The notes: generated by a model not told the origin, from the sequence alone. A stretch of 64,000 bases of DNA from Roseomonas sp. (GCA_031180725.1 JAPSLO010000001.1:124001-188000); one strand, 5' to 3'; counted from the first letter of the stretch, positions 1 through 8,970 are shown. Made by a program: numbers and translations.

Positions 1-592
1 TGGCGGCGTCCAGGTTGCGCTGCGCGGCCTGATAGGCATCCACGGCACGGGCCAGCCGGCGGCTGCGGTGGCGGGTGCCGTGCAGCTCGTCGGCGGCCTT
101 CTCCAGCCTCTCCAGCGCACGGCGCAGATGCGGCAGGCCCATGCCGGCCAGCAGCCCTTCGCCCGCCGCGCCGCCGCCCTCGATCAGGCTCTGCGCGCCA
201 TCGCGCAGTGTGGCGGCGTTCAGGCCGAAGGCCTTCTCGAACAGGTCCCGCCCGGCGCCGCCCAGGAAGCGCGACAGGGCGAGTTCCGGCAGCGGGTTGC
301 CATCCGCATCCAGCAGCGTGTCCTTGCGACCCTTGCGGCGGATGAAGGCGGCGCGCGTGCCATCCGCGCCCTGCACCGTGAAGCCGATGCGGAGCTGCGC
401 GGTGTCGTGCAGGAAGGCGAAGCGCGTCAGATGTGGGAAGCCGAACAGCGCATCGCCGATGGCCGACAGCGCCGTGGATTTGCCGGCCTCGTTCGAACCC
501 AGCACGACGTGCAGCCCGGCTTCGGGTGGGAAGCGCAGCGCCACGTCCGTCAGATGGCCGTAGCGCAGCAGTTCGAGCGACAGCAGCCTCAT
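1..592 (-). CDS. YhaN-like AAA ATPase (SbcC/RecN type), C-terminus off the window
   Basis: Reading the minus strand from an ATG at 592 gives an open frame that runs off the left edge, so only about 197 N-terminal residues are present. The start MRLLSLELLRYG is followed by a Walker A box GSNEAGKST at residues 32-40, and then FGFPHLTRF and FIRRKGRK, which are typical of the YhaN/SbcC-like head of coiled-coil ATPases. Such proteins pair with an SbcD/YhaO nuclease to process DNA ends, and the gene just upstream (729-1955) is exactly that partner. The coiled coil and Walker B lie outside the window. A weak AGAGG precedes the start. The family call is firm; the exact subfamily (YhaN rather than SbcC) is inferred from the partner and the N-terminus. 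Confidence 0.85.
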   Translation of the reverse strand, partial: MRLLSLELLRYGHLTDVALRFPPEAGLHVVLGSNEAGKSTALSAIGDALFGFPHLTRFAFLHDTAQLRIGFTVQGADGTRAAFIRRKGRKDTLLDADGNPLPELALSRFLGGAGRDLFEKAFGLNAATLRDGAQSLIEGGGAAGEGLLAGMGLPHLRRALERLEKAADELHGTRHRSRRLARAVDAYQAAQRNLDAA

Positions 593-728
593 GCCGGATG
601 CCGCCTCTGGCGACCCGGCACGAAGTTCCCTGCCTCAGGCGACGGCGCCCGCTCCGCGGGCCTGGCTACGCGACACGCGGCCTCGGTCAGCTTCGCTGGC
701 CGCAGGTCTGTCGGCTGGCCCGGTCGCA

Positions 729-1955
729 TCATGCGCGGCTTTCCGCCGCCAGCGCCGCTGCCACGGCGTCCCAGGCCTCATCCGCCAGGCGCGCGAGGCC
801 GACAGGATCGGCCGGGATGTCGGCCTCCGGCCGAACCGGCGCGGGCAGGCGTGCGCGGAGGGCCTCCAGTTCCGCGCGCAGGGCATCGGCCACGGCGCGG
901 TCGTCCACCGCGGCCAGGAAGGCGGCCCGCAGCGGGGCCAGCGCATCGGCATCCAGCCGCGGCGGCGCGGTGGTGTCGAGGCGCAGCTTCTCGATCCAGA
1001 TGCGGCCGCCGGCTTCGATCCCGCATTGGGCGCAATGGGCCAGCAGTTCCTCCGCCCGGTCAGGCAGGGCGGCGTGCAGCGGCGTCTCGCCGGTCAGCGT
1101 CAGGCGGGCCAGCAGGGGGCGATCCTCGGCGGCCACCAGCGCGGCGCGCACGGCCTCCGAGATGCGGTCCAGCAGCGCGGTTTCCCCGGCACCGGTCACA
1201 TCCACCTCCAGCGCCGCCCAGCGCAGCACGTCTACGCTGCGGTGCTCCACGCGGGCGATGGCGCCATGTTCCACCGTGACCAGGGTGCAGCCCTTCGGCC
1301 CCGTTTCCTTCGCGTGGCGCCCCTGGAGATTGCCGGGAAAGACGATCCAGGGCTGGCCCCGATGTAGTTCCCGCCGCTGGTGGATATGGCCCAGGGCCCA
1401 ATAATCGTAGCCCTTGGCGCGCAGCCTTTCGGGCGTGCAGGGGGCATAGGTGGCGTGTTCCCCGGGGTCGTCGGCCGAGGTGTGCAGCACGCCGATATTC
1501 AACAGACCCGGTAGCGGATCGGGGTAGGCGGCGGCCAGATCCTCCGCCACGGTGCGCTCGCTGAAGGACTGCCCATGCAGCGCGACGCCGAGATCGCGCA
1601 GCACCACCGTCTCCGGCCGGCCGGTGCGGAATTCATGGACATTGGCCGGCCGCTTCAGCCGACGGGTGATGAGCGACTGTGCATCATGGTTGCCGCGCAG
1701 CAGGAAGCAGGGCCGGCCGAGCCGCTGCATCTGCGCGGCGAAGAACAGGCCGGTGGAGAAATCCTTCCAGTCGCCGTCATAGAGATCGCCGGCGATGACA
1801 ACGAAGGCGACATCCTCGGCGATGGCCAGATCCACCATGGCGGCGAAGGCCTGGCGGGTGCAGTGGCGCAACTCCTCCGCCGGGGCCTCCGCCCGCGCCT
1901 GCAGCCCGGCCAGCGGGCTGTCCAGGTGAATATCGGCCGCGTGCAGGAACTTCAT
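729..1955 (-). CDS. SbcD/YhaO-like metallophosphoesterase (DNA repair nuclease)
   Basis: A 408-residue calcineurin-like phosphoesterase. The dimetal motifs are all visible: ADIHLDSP (D8, H10), AGDLYDGDW (D57), RGNHDA (N89-D91), and later LHTS and GHIHQR. These are the motifs of Mre11/SbcD/YhaO nucleases, which act with an ATPase of the SbcC/YhaN class on double-strand DNA ends in the cytoplasm. It lies 39 bp downstream of phaC and 136 bp upstream of the YhaN-like gene on the same strand, so the two nuclease subunits probably form a unit. The C-terminal 150 residues are a less conserved capping region. No strong ribosome binding site is visible upstream of the ATG at 1955. Confidence 0.9.
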   Translation of the reverse strand: MKFLHAADIHLDSPLAGLQARAEAPAEELRHCTRQAFAAMVDLAIAEDVAFVVIAGDLYDGDWKDFSTGLFFAAQMQRLGRPCFLLRGNHDAQSLITRRLKRPANVHEFRTGRPETVVLRDLGVALHGQSFSERTVAEDLAAAYPDPLPGLLNIGVLHTSADDPGEHATYAPCTPERLRAKGYDYWALGHIHQRRELHRGQPWIVFPGNLQGRHAKETGPKGCTLVTVEHGAIARVEHRSVDVLRWAALEVDVTGAGETALLDRISEAVRAALVAAEDRPLLARLTLTGETPLHAALPDRAEELLAHCAQCGIEAGGRIWIEKLRLDTTAPPRLDADALAPLRAAFLAAVDDRAVADALRAELEALRARLPAPVRPEADIPADPVGLARLADEAWDAVAAALAAESRA

Positions 1956-1994
1956 CGCCGGCGACGATAGGCAAGCGGCGCCGGCGCGTCGAGG

Positions 1995-3839
1995 CTACCT
2001 CTCCAGCACGTAGGTGCCGGGTGCATCGGCCAGCGCCGGATGGCGGCGGCTGCCCAGGGCGGGCGGCTTCGTCATCCCGCCGGAGCGTTCCGCCAGCCAG
2101 GCGAACCAGTCCGTCCACCACGAGCCTTCCTGCCGCTTGGCGCCGGCGCGCCAGGCGGCGGGATCGGTCGCATCCGGTCCAGTCAGGAAATAGCCTTTGC
2201 CGCCAGGCGGATTGATGATGCCGGCGATATGGCCCGAATTCGCCAGCACGAAGCGCACCTCGCCGCCCGCGAGCTGCGTGATCCGCCAGGCGGCGTCCCA
2301 GGGCACGATGTGGTCGCGTTCCGCGCCCACGGCATAGAGCGGAATGCGGAGGTCCCTCAGGTCCAGCCGCTCGCCCGCCAGCTCTACGCCGCCCGGCTGC
2401 ACAAGGCGGTTCTCCAGATAGGTGTTGCGCAGGTACCAGGAATGTGCGGCGCGGGTCATGCGCGTGCCATCGGCGTTCCAGTACAGCAGGTCGAAGGCGG
2501 CGGGGCGCTGGCCCATCAGGTAGTTGTTGACCACGTTCGACCAGATCAGGTCGTTGGCGCGCAGCAGGTTGAACATGTTGGACATCTCGCGGCTGTCGAG
2601 ATAGCCGCGTGCCATCATCTGCTGCTCGATCAGCTCCACCTCCGGCTCTCCCAGGAAGACCGCCGTGTCGCCGACACGGGAGAAATCCTGCAAGGAGACG
2701 ATGAAGGTGGCGGCATCGAAGCGGGCGTCGCCGCGCTTCGCCAGCCAGGCCAGCGCCATGGCCAGCAGCGTGCCGCCGATGCAATAGCCCATCACATTCG
2801 CCGTCTTCGCACCCGTGATCTGCCGCGCTGCATCCGATGTCTCCAGCACGCCGAGGCGCAGATAGTCGGCGAAGTCCATCGCCTCCATCGACGCATCCGG
2901 GTTCTTCCAGGAGACGACGAAGACCGTGAAGCCGGCGGCGACGAGGTGGCTTATCAGGCTGTTCTTCGGCTGCAGGTCCAGGATGTAGTATTTGTTGATC
3001 CAGGGTGGGATGATCAGCAGCGGGGTGGCGTGCACCTGCTCGGTCGTCGGCGCGTACTGGATCAGTTCGCACAGCGCGTTGCGCAGCACCACCTTCCCGG
3101 GCGTCAGCGCCAGGTTGCGCCCGGGGGCGAAGGCGGTCTCGTCCACCATGGAAAGCCGGCCGGCAGCCAGGTCCTCCATCAGGTTGCGCGTGCCGTCGGC
3201 CAGGCTGAGCCCGCCGGTCTGAAGGGCGCGCTCTATTGCCGCCGGGTTGGCGGCGAAGATAAGTGCCGGGCTCATCGCATCCACGAACTGGCGCAGGTGG
3301 AACACCAGCTTCTGGCGCTCGCGCGGCTCCATCTCCTCCTGTGCGGCCTGCTTCAGCAGCCAGTCGGAGGCGAGGAGATAGGCGTCGCGCAGGACGCGAT
3401 AGGCGGGGTTGGCCTGCCAGGCGGCGGCTGCGAAGCGCTTGTCCGTTGGCGCGGGCGGGGCCTCGCCGCCGGCTGGGCCGAGGAAGGCGCGGCGCGCGGT
3501 GTCCGTCCAGGCTTCGGCGGCGGCGCGCCAGAGATCGGCGTGCAAGGCGGTGGTGGCGGCGAAGGCCCGGCCGGGATCGGTCGCGCCGCGCAGCCCTATG
3601 GTGCGCAGCGCCCAGGCGACGCCGGCCCAGTCCACCGGGATCACCTGCCGGAAGGGATTGGCATTCCACATCTGGTCCAGGCTGCGCAGCATCGGGTTGG
3701 CCGCGATGCTGTCGGCCAGATGTGCCGGGGAGGCGAGGTAGCTCGCCCAGCTTCCGGGCGAGACGGTACCCGCCGGCGTCACCGGCCAGAAGGGAATCAC
3801 CTTCGCGCCGCCGCGGCGCCCCGCTTCGTCGTCAGGCAT
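1995..3839 (-). CDS. phaC: Class I poly(3-hydroxyalkanoate) synthase
   Basis: A 614-residue enzyme that polymerises (R)-3-hydroxyacyl-CoA into PHA at the granule surface. The lipase-like box GYCIGGT puts the catalytic cysteine at C353. The other triad members are D509 in AERDHIVPW and H537 in NSGHIAG. The N-terminal PhaC domain (NPMLRSLDQMW, NPFRQVIPVDW) and the length fit class I synthases, which need no PhaE or PhaR partner. A good Shine-Dalgarno (GGAGGAAG at about 3843-3850) supports the ATG at 3839. No phaA, phaB, phaP or phaR is adjacent, so the monomer supply genes are elsewhere. Confidence 0.96.
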   Translation of the reverse strand: MPDDEAGRRGGAKVIPFWPVTPAGTVSPGSWASYLASPAHLADSIAANPMLRSLDQMWNANPFRQVIPVDWAGVAWALRTIGLRGATDPGRAFAATTALHADLWRAAAEAWTDTARRAFLGPAGGEAPPAPTDKRFAAAAWQANPAYRVLRDAYLLASDWLLKQAAQEEMEPRERQKLVFHLRQFVDAMSPALIFAANPAAIERALQTGGLSLADGTRNLMEDLAAGRLSMVDETAFAPGRNLALTPGKVVLRNALCELIQYAPTTEQVHATPLLIIPPWINKYYILDLQPKNSLISHLVAAGFTVFVVSWKNPDASMEAMDFADYLRLGVLETSDAARQITGAKTANVMGYCIGGTLLAMALAWLAKRGDARFDAATFIVSLQDFSRVGDTAVFLGEPEVELIEQQMMARGYLDSREMSNMFNLLRANDLIWSNVVNNYLMGQRPAAFDLLYWNADGTRMTRAAHSWYLRNTYLENRLVQPGGVELAGERLDLRDLRIPLYAVGAERDHIVPWDAAWRITQLAGGEVRFVLANSGHIAGIINPPGGKGYFLTGPDATDPAAWRAGAKRQEGSWWTDWFAWLAERSGGMTKPPALGSRRHPALADAPGTYVLER

Positions 3840-3930
3840 ATGCTTCCTCCCGGCCCAATCCTATTCCGGCGCGGTACGAACGCGCGATGGGCATTCACGT
3901 TGACGATCTTTTCGACGGGAGGCGCCGAAG

Positions 3931-4125
3931 ATGAGCGACACGCGCGACGAATCCGGCAAGGCCGGCGGCAGCAAGATGAACCCGGGCGATGTCGCCCCGC
4001 CGGGAACCCCGGCCACCGGGGAGGATATCTGCCCCGAATGCAGCGGCACCGGCCGGATCGAGAACCGCCCCTGTCCCAATTGCGGCGGCACCGGCAAGGT
4101 TGTGGCCGGGATCGCGGGTGGTTAG
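3931..4125 (+). CDS. Mini zinc-finger protein with two DnaJ-type CxxCxGxG repeats
   Basis: A 64-residue protein with a polar N-terminus followed by two motifs, CPECSGTG and CPNCGGTG, ten residues apart. In DnaJ four such motifs bind two zinc ions; two motifs are enough for one. There is no J domain and no room for any other domain. A strong GGGAGG ribosome binding site sits 9 bp before the ATG. The gene is divergent from phaC with about 90 bp between the starts. Small stand-alone proteins of this type are common in alphaproteobacteria, but I know of no assigned function. A zinc-dependent chaperone accessory role is only a guess from the motif. Confidence 0.85.
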   Translation: MSDTRDESGKAGGSKMNPGDVAPPGTPATGEDICPECSGTGRIENRPCPNCGGTGKVVAGIAGG

Positions 4126-4548
4126 GACCCGAACTCGATCAGCTTGAGGTCGATGGCGGTCCCGGGCGGTGTCTGCGGCGTAGGGCCGTTTGCTGATGCA
4201 ACCAGCATCGGCGCGTCCCTCGCGGTGCATTCGTCCTGGCCGCCTACCGGCTGCTCTTCCCATCGGTTTTTGCCCCTAGGTGAAAACCCGATGACGAAGC
4301 TCCACCAACCTCGGTGGCCGCCACTGGCATGGCCGATGTTGGCAGACTTGGAATCGCTGGGCGATAACTGAGACCTGCGGCTATGGGCCGATCTCTGGCA
4401 CCGAAGCCTTTGCTTGCCTTCCGATAGTGGCCGTACGCTCAACTGGAGAGCGCTGCGCTTGAGGCCAGGATGCGGGTCGGGCATGCTCCGAGCGCCATTG
4501 ATGACCAACCTCAATCCCGCATGGGCTGTTCGGAAATGAGGTGATCGC
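4126..4548 (+). other. Non-coding, lower-GC stretch; possible decayed insert
   Basis: I see no supported gene in these 423 bases. Open frames exist on both strands (for example a minus-strand frame at 4122-4565), but none has a recognisable domain or a good ribosome binding site. The base composition is visibly lower in GC than the flanks. An imperfect inverted repeat (TCGGTTTTT at 4263-4271 against AAAACCCGA at 4283-4291) may be a hairpin, but no T-run follows in either direction. The stretch ends at the ribosome binding site of the VOC gene. Confidence 0.5.
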
Positions 4549-5028
4549 GTGTCGAAAGTCAGCACCTGTCTCTGGTTTGGGAAGGACCTTGAGGAGGCTG
4601 TCCGCTTCTACGTCTCCCTCATTCCCGGCTCCGAGATCAAACAAATCCTACGTTCACCGGGGCCGTGGCCCGGTGGAGAAACTGGCGACGTCATCCTGGT
4701 CACCTTCTCCCTCGGCGGGCAGAGCTATCAGGCTCTCAATGGTGGCAGGCCTGCAGAGTACGGAACCGCTGCCTCGATTTCCGTCGAGTGTGAGGATCAG
4801 GCGGAAGTTGATCGCCTGTGGGCGGCGCTGACGGCGAAGGGTGGGTCGGAGATTGTGTGTGGATGGCTCCGCGATCGCTGGGGCGTGCCCTGGCAGATCG
4901 TGCCCAAGGTACTCCCGCGCCTCCTCGCTGACCCTGATCCGGCAGTTGCGGGGCGCGTATTCCAGGCGATGCAAGGCATGGTCAAGCTGGACATCGCCGC
5001 CCTGGAGCGCGCGGCTGCGGGAGGATGA
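4549..5028 (+). CDS. VOC-superfamily protein (PhnB / 3-demethylubiquinone-methyltransferase-like fold)
   Basis: A 159-residue protein that starts with GTG at 4549, behind a GAGG 7 bp upstream. The opening (TCLWFGKDLEEAVRFYVSLI), the central SYQALNGG and the end DRWGVPWQIVP are the hallmarks of the PF06983-type glyoxalase/bleomycin-resistance fold often annotated as PhnB. The name '3-demethylubiquinone methyltransferase' used in databases for this family is misleading, and the real substrate is unknown. Codon usage is less GC-biased than its neighbours and it sits beside the low-GC stretch 4126-4548, so recent acquisition is plausible. Confidence 0.88.
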   Translation: MSKVSTCLWFGKDLEEAVRFYVSLIPGSEIKQILRSPGPWPGGETGDVILVTFSLGGQSYQALNGGRPAEYGTAASISVECEDQAEVDRLWAALTAKGGSEIVCGWLRDRWGVPWQIVPKVLPRLLADPDPAVAGRVFQAMQGMVKLDIAALERAAAGG

Positions 5029-5192
5029 CGCGCCGCCCGGCATGGCGCCATGAGCTTCATGGCAGGCGGCGGGGCGCCCATGTCTGTCATCGAGATAAAT
5101 GACGGAAGGACTGCATTCCGCCCATGCCCCGCCGTTCCCGACTGGGCCTTCACCCTAGCCGGCCAGCCTGAACCATCCTAGTTCCGCGCCCC

Positions 5193-5825
5193 ATGGACCA
5201 AGGCATGCGGATGGCGGGCGGGAAGATGGCGCGGGCCTGGGTGCGGCTGCCCTCCGGGCGGCGGCTGGACCTTCTGGCGCCAACGCCCTTCGATTGGACG
5301 GATGAGGATCTGGCCATCGGCCTGTCACGCACCTTCCGTTGGGGCGGGCATTCCATCTGGCCGGTGCCACTTTCCGTGGCGCAGCATTCGCTGGCCGTGC
5401 TGGCGCTGCGCCGCGCCGCGAAACCCGCCGCAGGCCGCGACGCGCTGCGGCGCGAATTGCTGCACGATGCTGAGGAAGGGCTGACCAATTTCGACTGCAT
5501 CTCGCCCCTGAAGCCCTTCCTGGGCGAAGGCTTCCTGCAGTTGCAGCAGCGCCTGGCGGGGGTGATCGCCGCCCGCTACGGCCTGGCTGCTTGGGAGGAG
5601 GCGGAGCGCCGGCTGCACAAGAAGCTCGACATCGCCATGGCCGCCGCCGAGGCGGTGCATGTGGCTGGGTGGTCCCGTGCCGAGGTGCGCTTCACGCTGG
5701 GTATTCGCGCGGGGGTGATGGAGCAGGATCCGCTGGCCGCGATCCATGGGGGAACGCCCTGGGAGCCCTGGCCCCCGGAACTTGCTGCCCAGCGCTTCCT
5801 GGCAGAGCTCCGGGCGCTGGCCTGA
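5193..5825 (+). CDS. HD-domain phosphohydrolase (YfbR-like)
   Basis: A 210-residue protein. H65 in SVAQHSL and the HD doublet H91-D92 in LLHDAEEG are the metal ligands of an HD domain. The N-terminal text LLAPTPFDWTDEDLAIGL and FRWGGHS is typical of the short YfbR-like phosphohydrolases found next to diverse genes in alphaproteobacteria. Family members include nucleotide 5'-phosphatases, but the substrate here cannot be read from sequence. The exact start is uncertain: ATGs at 5193, 5205, 5211 and 5226 are in frame, none with a strong ribosome binding site, and the conserved part begins after the last. Confidence 0.85.
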   Translation: MDQGMRMAGGKMARAWVRLPSGRRLDLLAPTPFDWTDEDLAIGLSRTFRWGGHSIWPVPLSVAQHSLAVLALRRAAKPAAGRDALRRELLHDAEEGLTNFDCISPLKPFLGEGFLQLQQRLAGVIAARYGLAAWEEAERRLHKKLDIAMAAAEAVHVAGWSRAEVRFTLGIRAGVMEQDPLAAIHGGTPWEPWPPELAAQRFLAELRALA

Positions 5826-5880
5826 GGCCCGCTGCGGCGCCTTCCATCGGGCGGCGCGCCACCCCATCTGGCAGCGCAAC

Positions 5881-6678
5881 ATGACCGTATACGGGATGAT
5901 CCTGCGGGCGCTGCCGCTCGCCCTGCTGCTGACTGCCTGCGACGAGGGGCCGAACCCGCCCCAGCGCCAAGGCCAAGCCGCCTCCGCCGATCCGCGGGCG
6001 GAGGCGGCGCTGCGTGCCGCGGAGGAGCGCCTGCGCGCCCGGCTGCGGGTGGATGGCCCGATGATGCTGCGCGCGGTGCAGGTGCACCGGCAGGCCGTGA
6101 CAGAGACGCTGGCCGTCTGCGGCCAGATCAATACCAGCGGCCGCAGCGACGAGCCCTTCATTCCCTATGTTGCCGTGGTGAGCTTCGAGGAAGGCCAGGC
6201 ACCGCGGGCGGATCTGCACCTGGCCGCCAGCAATGCGGAAGCGGCACGGGTCTATCTGGAGATGGTGGATCGCTGCTGGGATGGCGGCGGGCCACCCAAC
6301 GCCCGGGCCACCGTGCGGCCGCTGCCCCCGATCCCGAATGAGCTGCCGCGGGAAGTGCCGGCCCCGAATGTAACCGATAATGGCACATTCGCCAGGCCGG
6401 CCCCGCAGGCGGCCCCGGCCATGCCCACCGTCTCCCCCCAGATCGCCCTGCCGCCGGTGCCGGCTGATGGCGGGCTGAATCCCGGGGCGGTGATGACCAC
6501 CAGCCGCCATCCCGTGAACATCCGCGCCACGCCCGGCGGCGGCGGGGTCGTGATGAAGGTGGCCCCGCGCGGGTCGCTGCTGCAGGTCCATGGGGAAGCG
6601 CCGGGCGGCTGGCTGCAGGTGGGCAGCGAGGGCGAGGTCTGGGGCTGGCTACATTCCTCGATGCTGGAAGGGCGGTAA
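5881..6678 (+). CDS. Lipoprotein with C-terminal bacterial SH3 domain
   Basis: 265 residues if started at the ATG at 5881; an upstream in-frame ATG at 5746 lies inside the previous gene and would bury the signal peptide. The N-terminus has a short hydrophobic stretch ending in LLLTAC, a lipobox, so the mature protein is probably anchored by a lipidated cysteine. Residues about 195-265 ([31 protein letters not shown]) form an SH3_3-type domain, which in bacteria often binds cell-wall material. A proline-rich linker separates it from an N-terminal region of unknown function. It follows the HD gene by 55 bp. Confidence 0.82.
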   Translation: MTVYGMILRALPLALLLTACDEGPNPPQRQGQAASADPRAEAALRAAEERLRARLRVDGPMMLRAVQVHRQAVTETLAVCGQINTSGRSDEPFIPYVAVVSFEEGQAPRADLHLAASNAEAARVYLEMVDRCWDGGGPPNARATVRPLPPIPNELPREVPAPNVTDNGTFARPAPQAAPAMPTVSPQIALPPVPADGGLNPGAVMTTSRHPVNIRATPGGGGVVMKVAPRGSLLQVHGEAPGGWLQVGSEGEVWGWLHSSMLEGR

Positions 6679-6728
6679 GGAAGCGCCCGGCTGGCCTCGG
6701 CGCCCCCGCGGCGCTAGGGTCCGCCTCG

Positions 6729-7217
6729 ATGGCCCCCGCCACGACGCCCTTCTGGCGCAGCAAGGCGCTGCATGAAATGACCCGCGCGGAGTGGGAATCC
6801 CTCTGCGACGGCTGCGGCCGCTGCTGCCTGCACAAGCTGCGCGACGAGGATACCGACGAGATCGGCTGGACCGAGGTGGCTTGCCGCCTGCTGGATACGC
6901 AATCCTGCCGGTGCAGCGACTACGCCAACCGCAAGGCCCGCGTGCCCGATTGCGTGAAGCTGACGGCGAGGCGGGTGGCGGGGATCGACTGGCTGCCGCC
7001 CACCTGCGCCTATCGCCTGCTGGCCGAGGGCCAGGACCTGCCCTGGTGGCACCCGCTGGTCTCCGGCCGGCCCGAGACGGTGCATGAGGCCGGCGTCTCG
7101 GTGCGCGGCAAGGCCGTGCCGGAACGCGAGGCCGGGCCGCTGGAGAACCACGTGGTGAGCTGGCCCGCGCGCATCCCGCGCGCGGCGCGGCCCATCCAAC
7201 CGCTTCCGAAAGCCTGA
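6729..7217 (+). CDS. YcgN-family cysteine cluster protein (UPF0260)
   Basis: A 162-residue protein of the YcgN/UPF0260 family. The diagnostic cysteines are present in CDGCGRCC and in ACRLLD...CRCSDY...VPDC, with a further PTCAYRLL. The clustering suggests metal or Fe-S binding, but the family's biochemical role is unknown. The length matches the family norm of about 150 residues. It lies 50 bp downstream of the SH3 lipoprotein and 17 bp upstream of the DapA-like gene, all on the same strand. Confidence 0.9.
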   Translation: MAPATTPFWRSKALHEMTRAEWESLCDGCGRCCLHKLRDEDTDEIGWTEVACRLLDTQSCRCSDYANRKARVPDCVKLTARRVAGIDWLPPTCAYRLLAEGQDLPWWHPLVSGRPETVHEAGVSVRGKAVPEREAGPLENHVVSWPARIPRAARPIQPLPKA

Positions 7218-7234
7218 GGGAAGGACCCGGACAC

Positions 7235-8173
7235 ATGAAGGACGCGCTCTTCGGCGGGGTGAATGCCGCCGCTCTCACCGCGATGAAGCCGGACCTGTCG
7301 CCGGACCTCGACCGCTATGCGGATCACTGCAAGTGGCTGCTGGCCAATGGCTGCAACGGCCTCGGCATCCTCGGCACCACCGGAGAGGCGAACAGCTTCG
7401 GCTTCGAGGAGCGCAAGCAGATCCTGGAAGGCATCCTGGCGCGCGGCGTGCCGGTGGCGAAGCTGATGCCGGGCACAGGCTGCGCCAGCCTGACCGACAC
7501 GGTGGAGCTGACGAAGCACGCGAAGTCGCTCGGCTGCCGCGGCGTGCTGGTGCTGCCACCCTTCTACTACAAGGGCCCGAGCGATGACGGGCTCTTCGCC
7601 TATTTCAGCGAGGTGGTGAACCGCATCGGTGGCGGCATCGCGATCTATCTCTATCACTTCCCGCAGCAGTCGGCGGTGCCCTTCAGCCTGTCGCTGATCG
7701 AGCGCCTGCTGAAGGCCTTCCCCGGCGTAATCAAGGGCGTGAAGGACAGCTCCGGCGACTACAGCATTTCCAAGGCGATGGTGGATGCCTTCGCGAAGGA
7801 CGGCTTCGAGGTCTATGCCGGTGCCGACAACCTGCTGCAGCAGCTTCTGGCCGATGGCGCCGCGGGCTGCATCACGGCTGCCGCGAACGTCAATGCGCGC
7901 TTCGGCCAGGTCGTCTACCAGAAGCGCACGGGTCCCGAGGCCGACGCGGCGCAGGCGGTGCTGAACGCCACCCGCAAGGCCGCCACCGCGGTGGCGCTGA
8001 TCCCGGGCCTGCGTGAAATCATCGCGCGCAGCACCGGCCATGATGGCTGGCGCGTGATCCGCCCGCCGCACCTGCCGCTGACCGCGGCCGAGGGCCAGAA
8101 GGCCTGGGATGCGATGGCGGCGACCGGCGCGCTGCCGCTGCCGGGCCTGGGGATGAAGGCCGCCGCGGAGTGA
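7235..8173 (+). CDS. DapA-family (dihydrodipicolinate synthase-like) aldolase/lyase
   Basis: A 312-residue TIM-barrel class I aldolase. The phosphate-site text GTTGEANSFGFEER, the catalytic tyrosine Y140 in YLYHFPQ and the Schiff-base lysine K170 in GVKDSSGD are all in place. It is more likely a catabolic member (sugar-acid or hydroxyproline lyase-like) than the biosynthetic DapA, because it is coupled to a cupin gene and not to lysine genes. A GTGA overlap ties it to the next gene, so both are probably translated together. The exact substrate is not determined by the sequence. Confidence 0.88.
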   Translation: MKDALFGGVNAAALTAMKPDLSPDLDRYADHCKWLLANGCNGLGILGTTGEANSFGFEERKQILEGILARGVPVAKLMPGTGCASLTDTVELTKHAKSLGCRGVLVLPPFYYKGPSDDGLFAYFSEVVNRIGGGIAIYLYHFPQQSAVPFSLSLIERLLKAFPGVIKGVKDSSGDYSISKAMVDAFAKDGFEVYAGADNLLQQLLADGAAGCITAAANVNARFGQVVYQKRTGPEADAAQAVLNATRKAATAVALIPGLREIIARSTGHDGWRVIRPPHLPLTAAEGQKAWDAMAATGALPLPGLGMKAAAE

Positions 8174-8484
8174 CGGAGGCCCTGCGCTGCCGCGCCCCGG
8201 CGGTGGCCACGGTGCAGATCGATGACGCCCATGTCCGGGTCACGCGCTGGGATTTCGAGCCCGGCGCGGAGACCGGCTGGCACCGGCACGGCATGGCCTA
8301 TCTGGTCGTGCCGGCGACCGACGGCATGCTGACCATCGAGCTGCCCGGCGGCGGGACGGTGACGGCGGAGCTGAAGGCCGGCGTCTCCTACGCCCGCAAT
8401 GCGGGCGTGGAGCACAACGTGGTCAATGGCGGCAGCGCGCCGCTCTCCTTCGTCGAGATCGAGCTGAAGCACCTGCCGGGATAG
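8170..8484 (+). CDS. Small cupin-domain protein, coupled to the DapA-like gene
   Basis: A 104-residue single-domain cupin starting with GTG at 8170, which overlaps the stop of the preceding gene. The metal-site signature is visible in TGWHRHGMAYLVV (two histidines) and in the second half VEHNVVN. Such cupins are often non-catalytic sugar binders or isomerases. The overlap suggests it serves the same pathway as the DapA-like aldolase. The function cannot be taken further from sequence. Confidence 0.85.
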   Translation: MTEALRCRAPAVATVQIDDAHVRVTRWDFEPGAETGWHRHGMAYLVVPATDGMLTIELPGGGTVTAELKAGVSYARNAGVEHNVVNGGSAPLSFVEIELKHLPG

Positions 8485-8500
8485 GCACTTTCCACGGGTT

Positions 8501-8818
8501 TCAGCGTGGCCGGCCGCCGCCCTCGCGCGGCGGCGGCAACCCGAACTCGATGCCGGTGGCCGTGCTGGTTGTGCCGGCTGTGGGCGGCGCTGTCGGGTTG
8601 CGCCCATCCGAGCGCGTGCCGGCATGCAGGGGATCCGGCGGCGCGGTGCCGCCCTGTGTCGCATCCTGGATGCCCTGCTGGCCCAGCCCCGGCGTGCCGC
8701 GCACACCGTCTTGCAATCCAGGGGCTCCGCCAGTTTGCGTCATGGCTGGTTGCGCCGCCACAAGCGGCGCCAGCATCGCAAGGGCGGCGACGATCCTCGG
8801 CAGATGCATGCTCGGCAT
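8501..8818 (-). CDS. Small secreted hypothetical protein
   Basis: A 105-residue protein with an N-terminal hydrophobic segment (PRIVAALAMLAPLVAAQPA) that looks like a cleavable signal peptide. The rest is Gly-, Pro- and Thr-rich and probably disordered. A GGAGG nine bases before the ATG at 8818 supports the start. It is convergent with the cupin gene (16 bp between the ends) and divergent from the metalloprotease gene. I do not recognise a family. Confidence 0.6.
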   Translation of the reverse strand: MPSMHLPRIVAALAMLAPLVAAQPAMTQTGGAPGLQDGVRGTPGLGQQGIQDATQGGTAPPDPLHAGTRSDGRNPTAPPTAGTTSTATGIEFGLPPPREGGGRPR

Positions 8819-8970
8819 GCGCAGCGTCCTCCGTGCAAAGGACCCCGTGCAAAGGGACGCGGCGAAGGCACGATGGTTGCCTTCCCATCAGCGGCAGCGC
8901 GAACGGTTAGCGCAACGTCGCGTGTCAAGTGATTGCGGAGCACACCAGCGCGGCGGCATGGTGCAGTGCG

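Noticed and set aside
2040-4196. A 718-residue plus-strand frame antisense to phaC
   Set aside because: The phaC triad and the ribosome binding site on the minus strand are definite. The plus frame has shadow-type composition.
4122-4565. A 147-residue minus-strand frame in the low-GC stretch
   Set aside because: No recognisable domain, no good ribosome binding site, and it overlaps the start of the VOC gene. A remnant gene cannot be excluded, but I could not support one.
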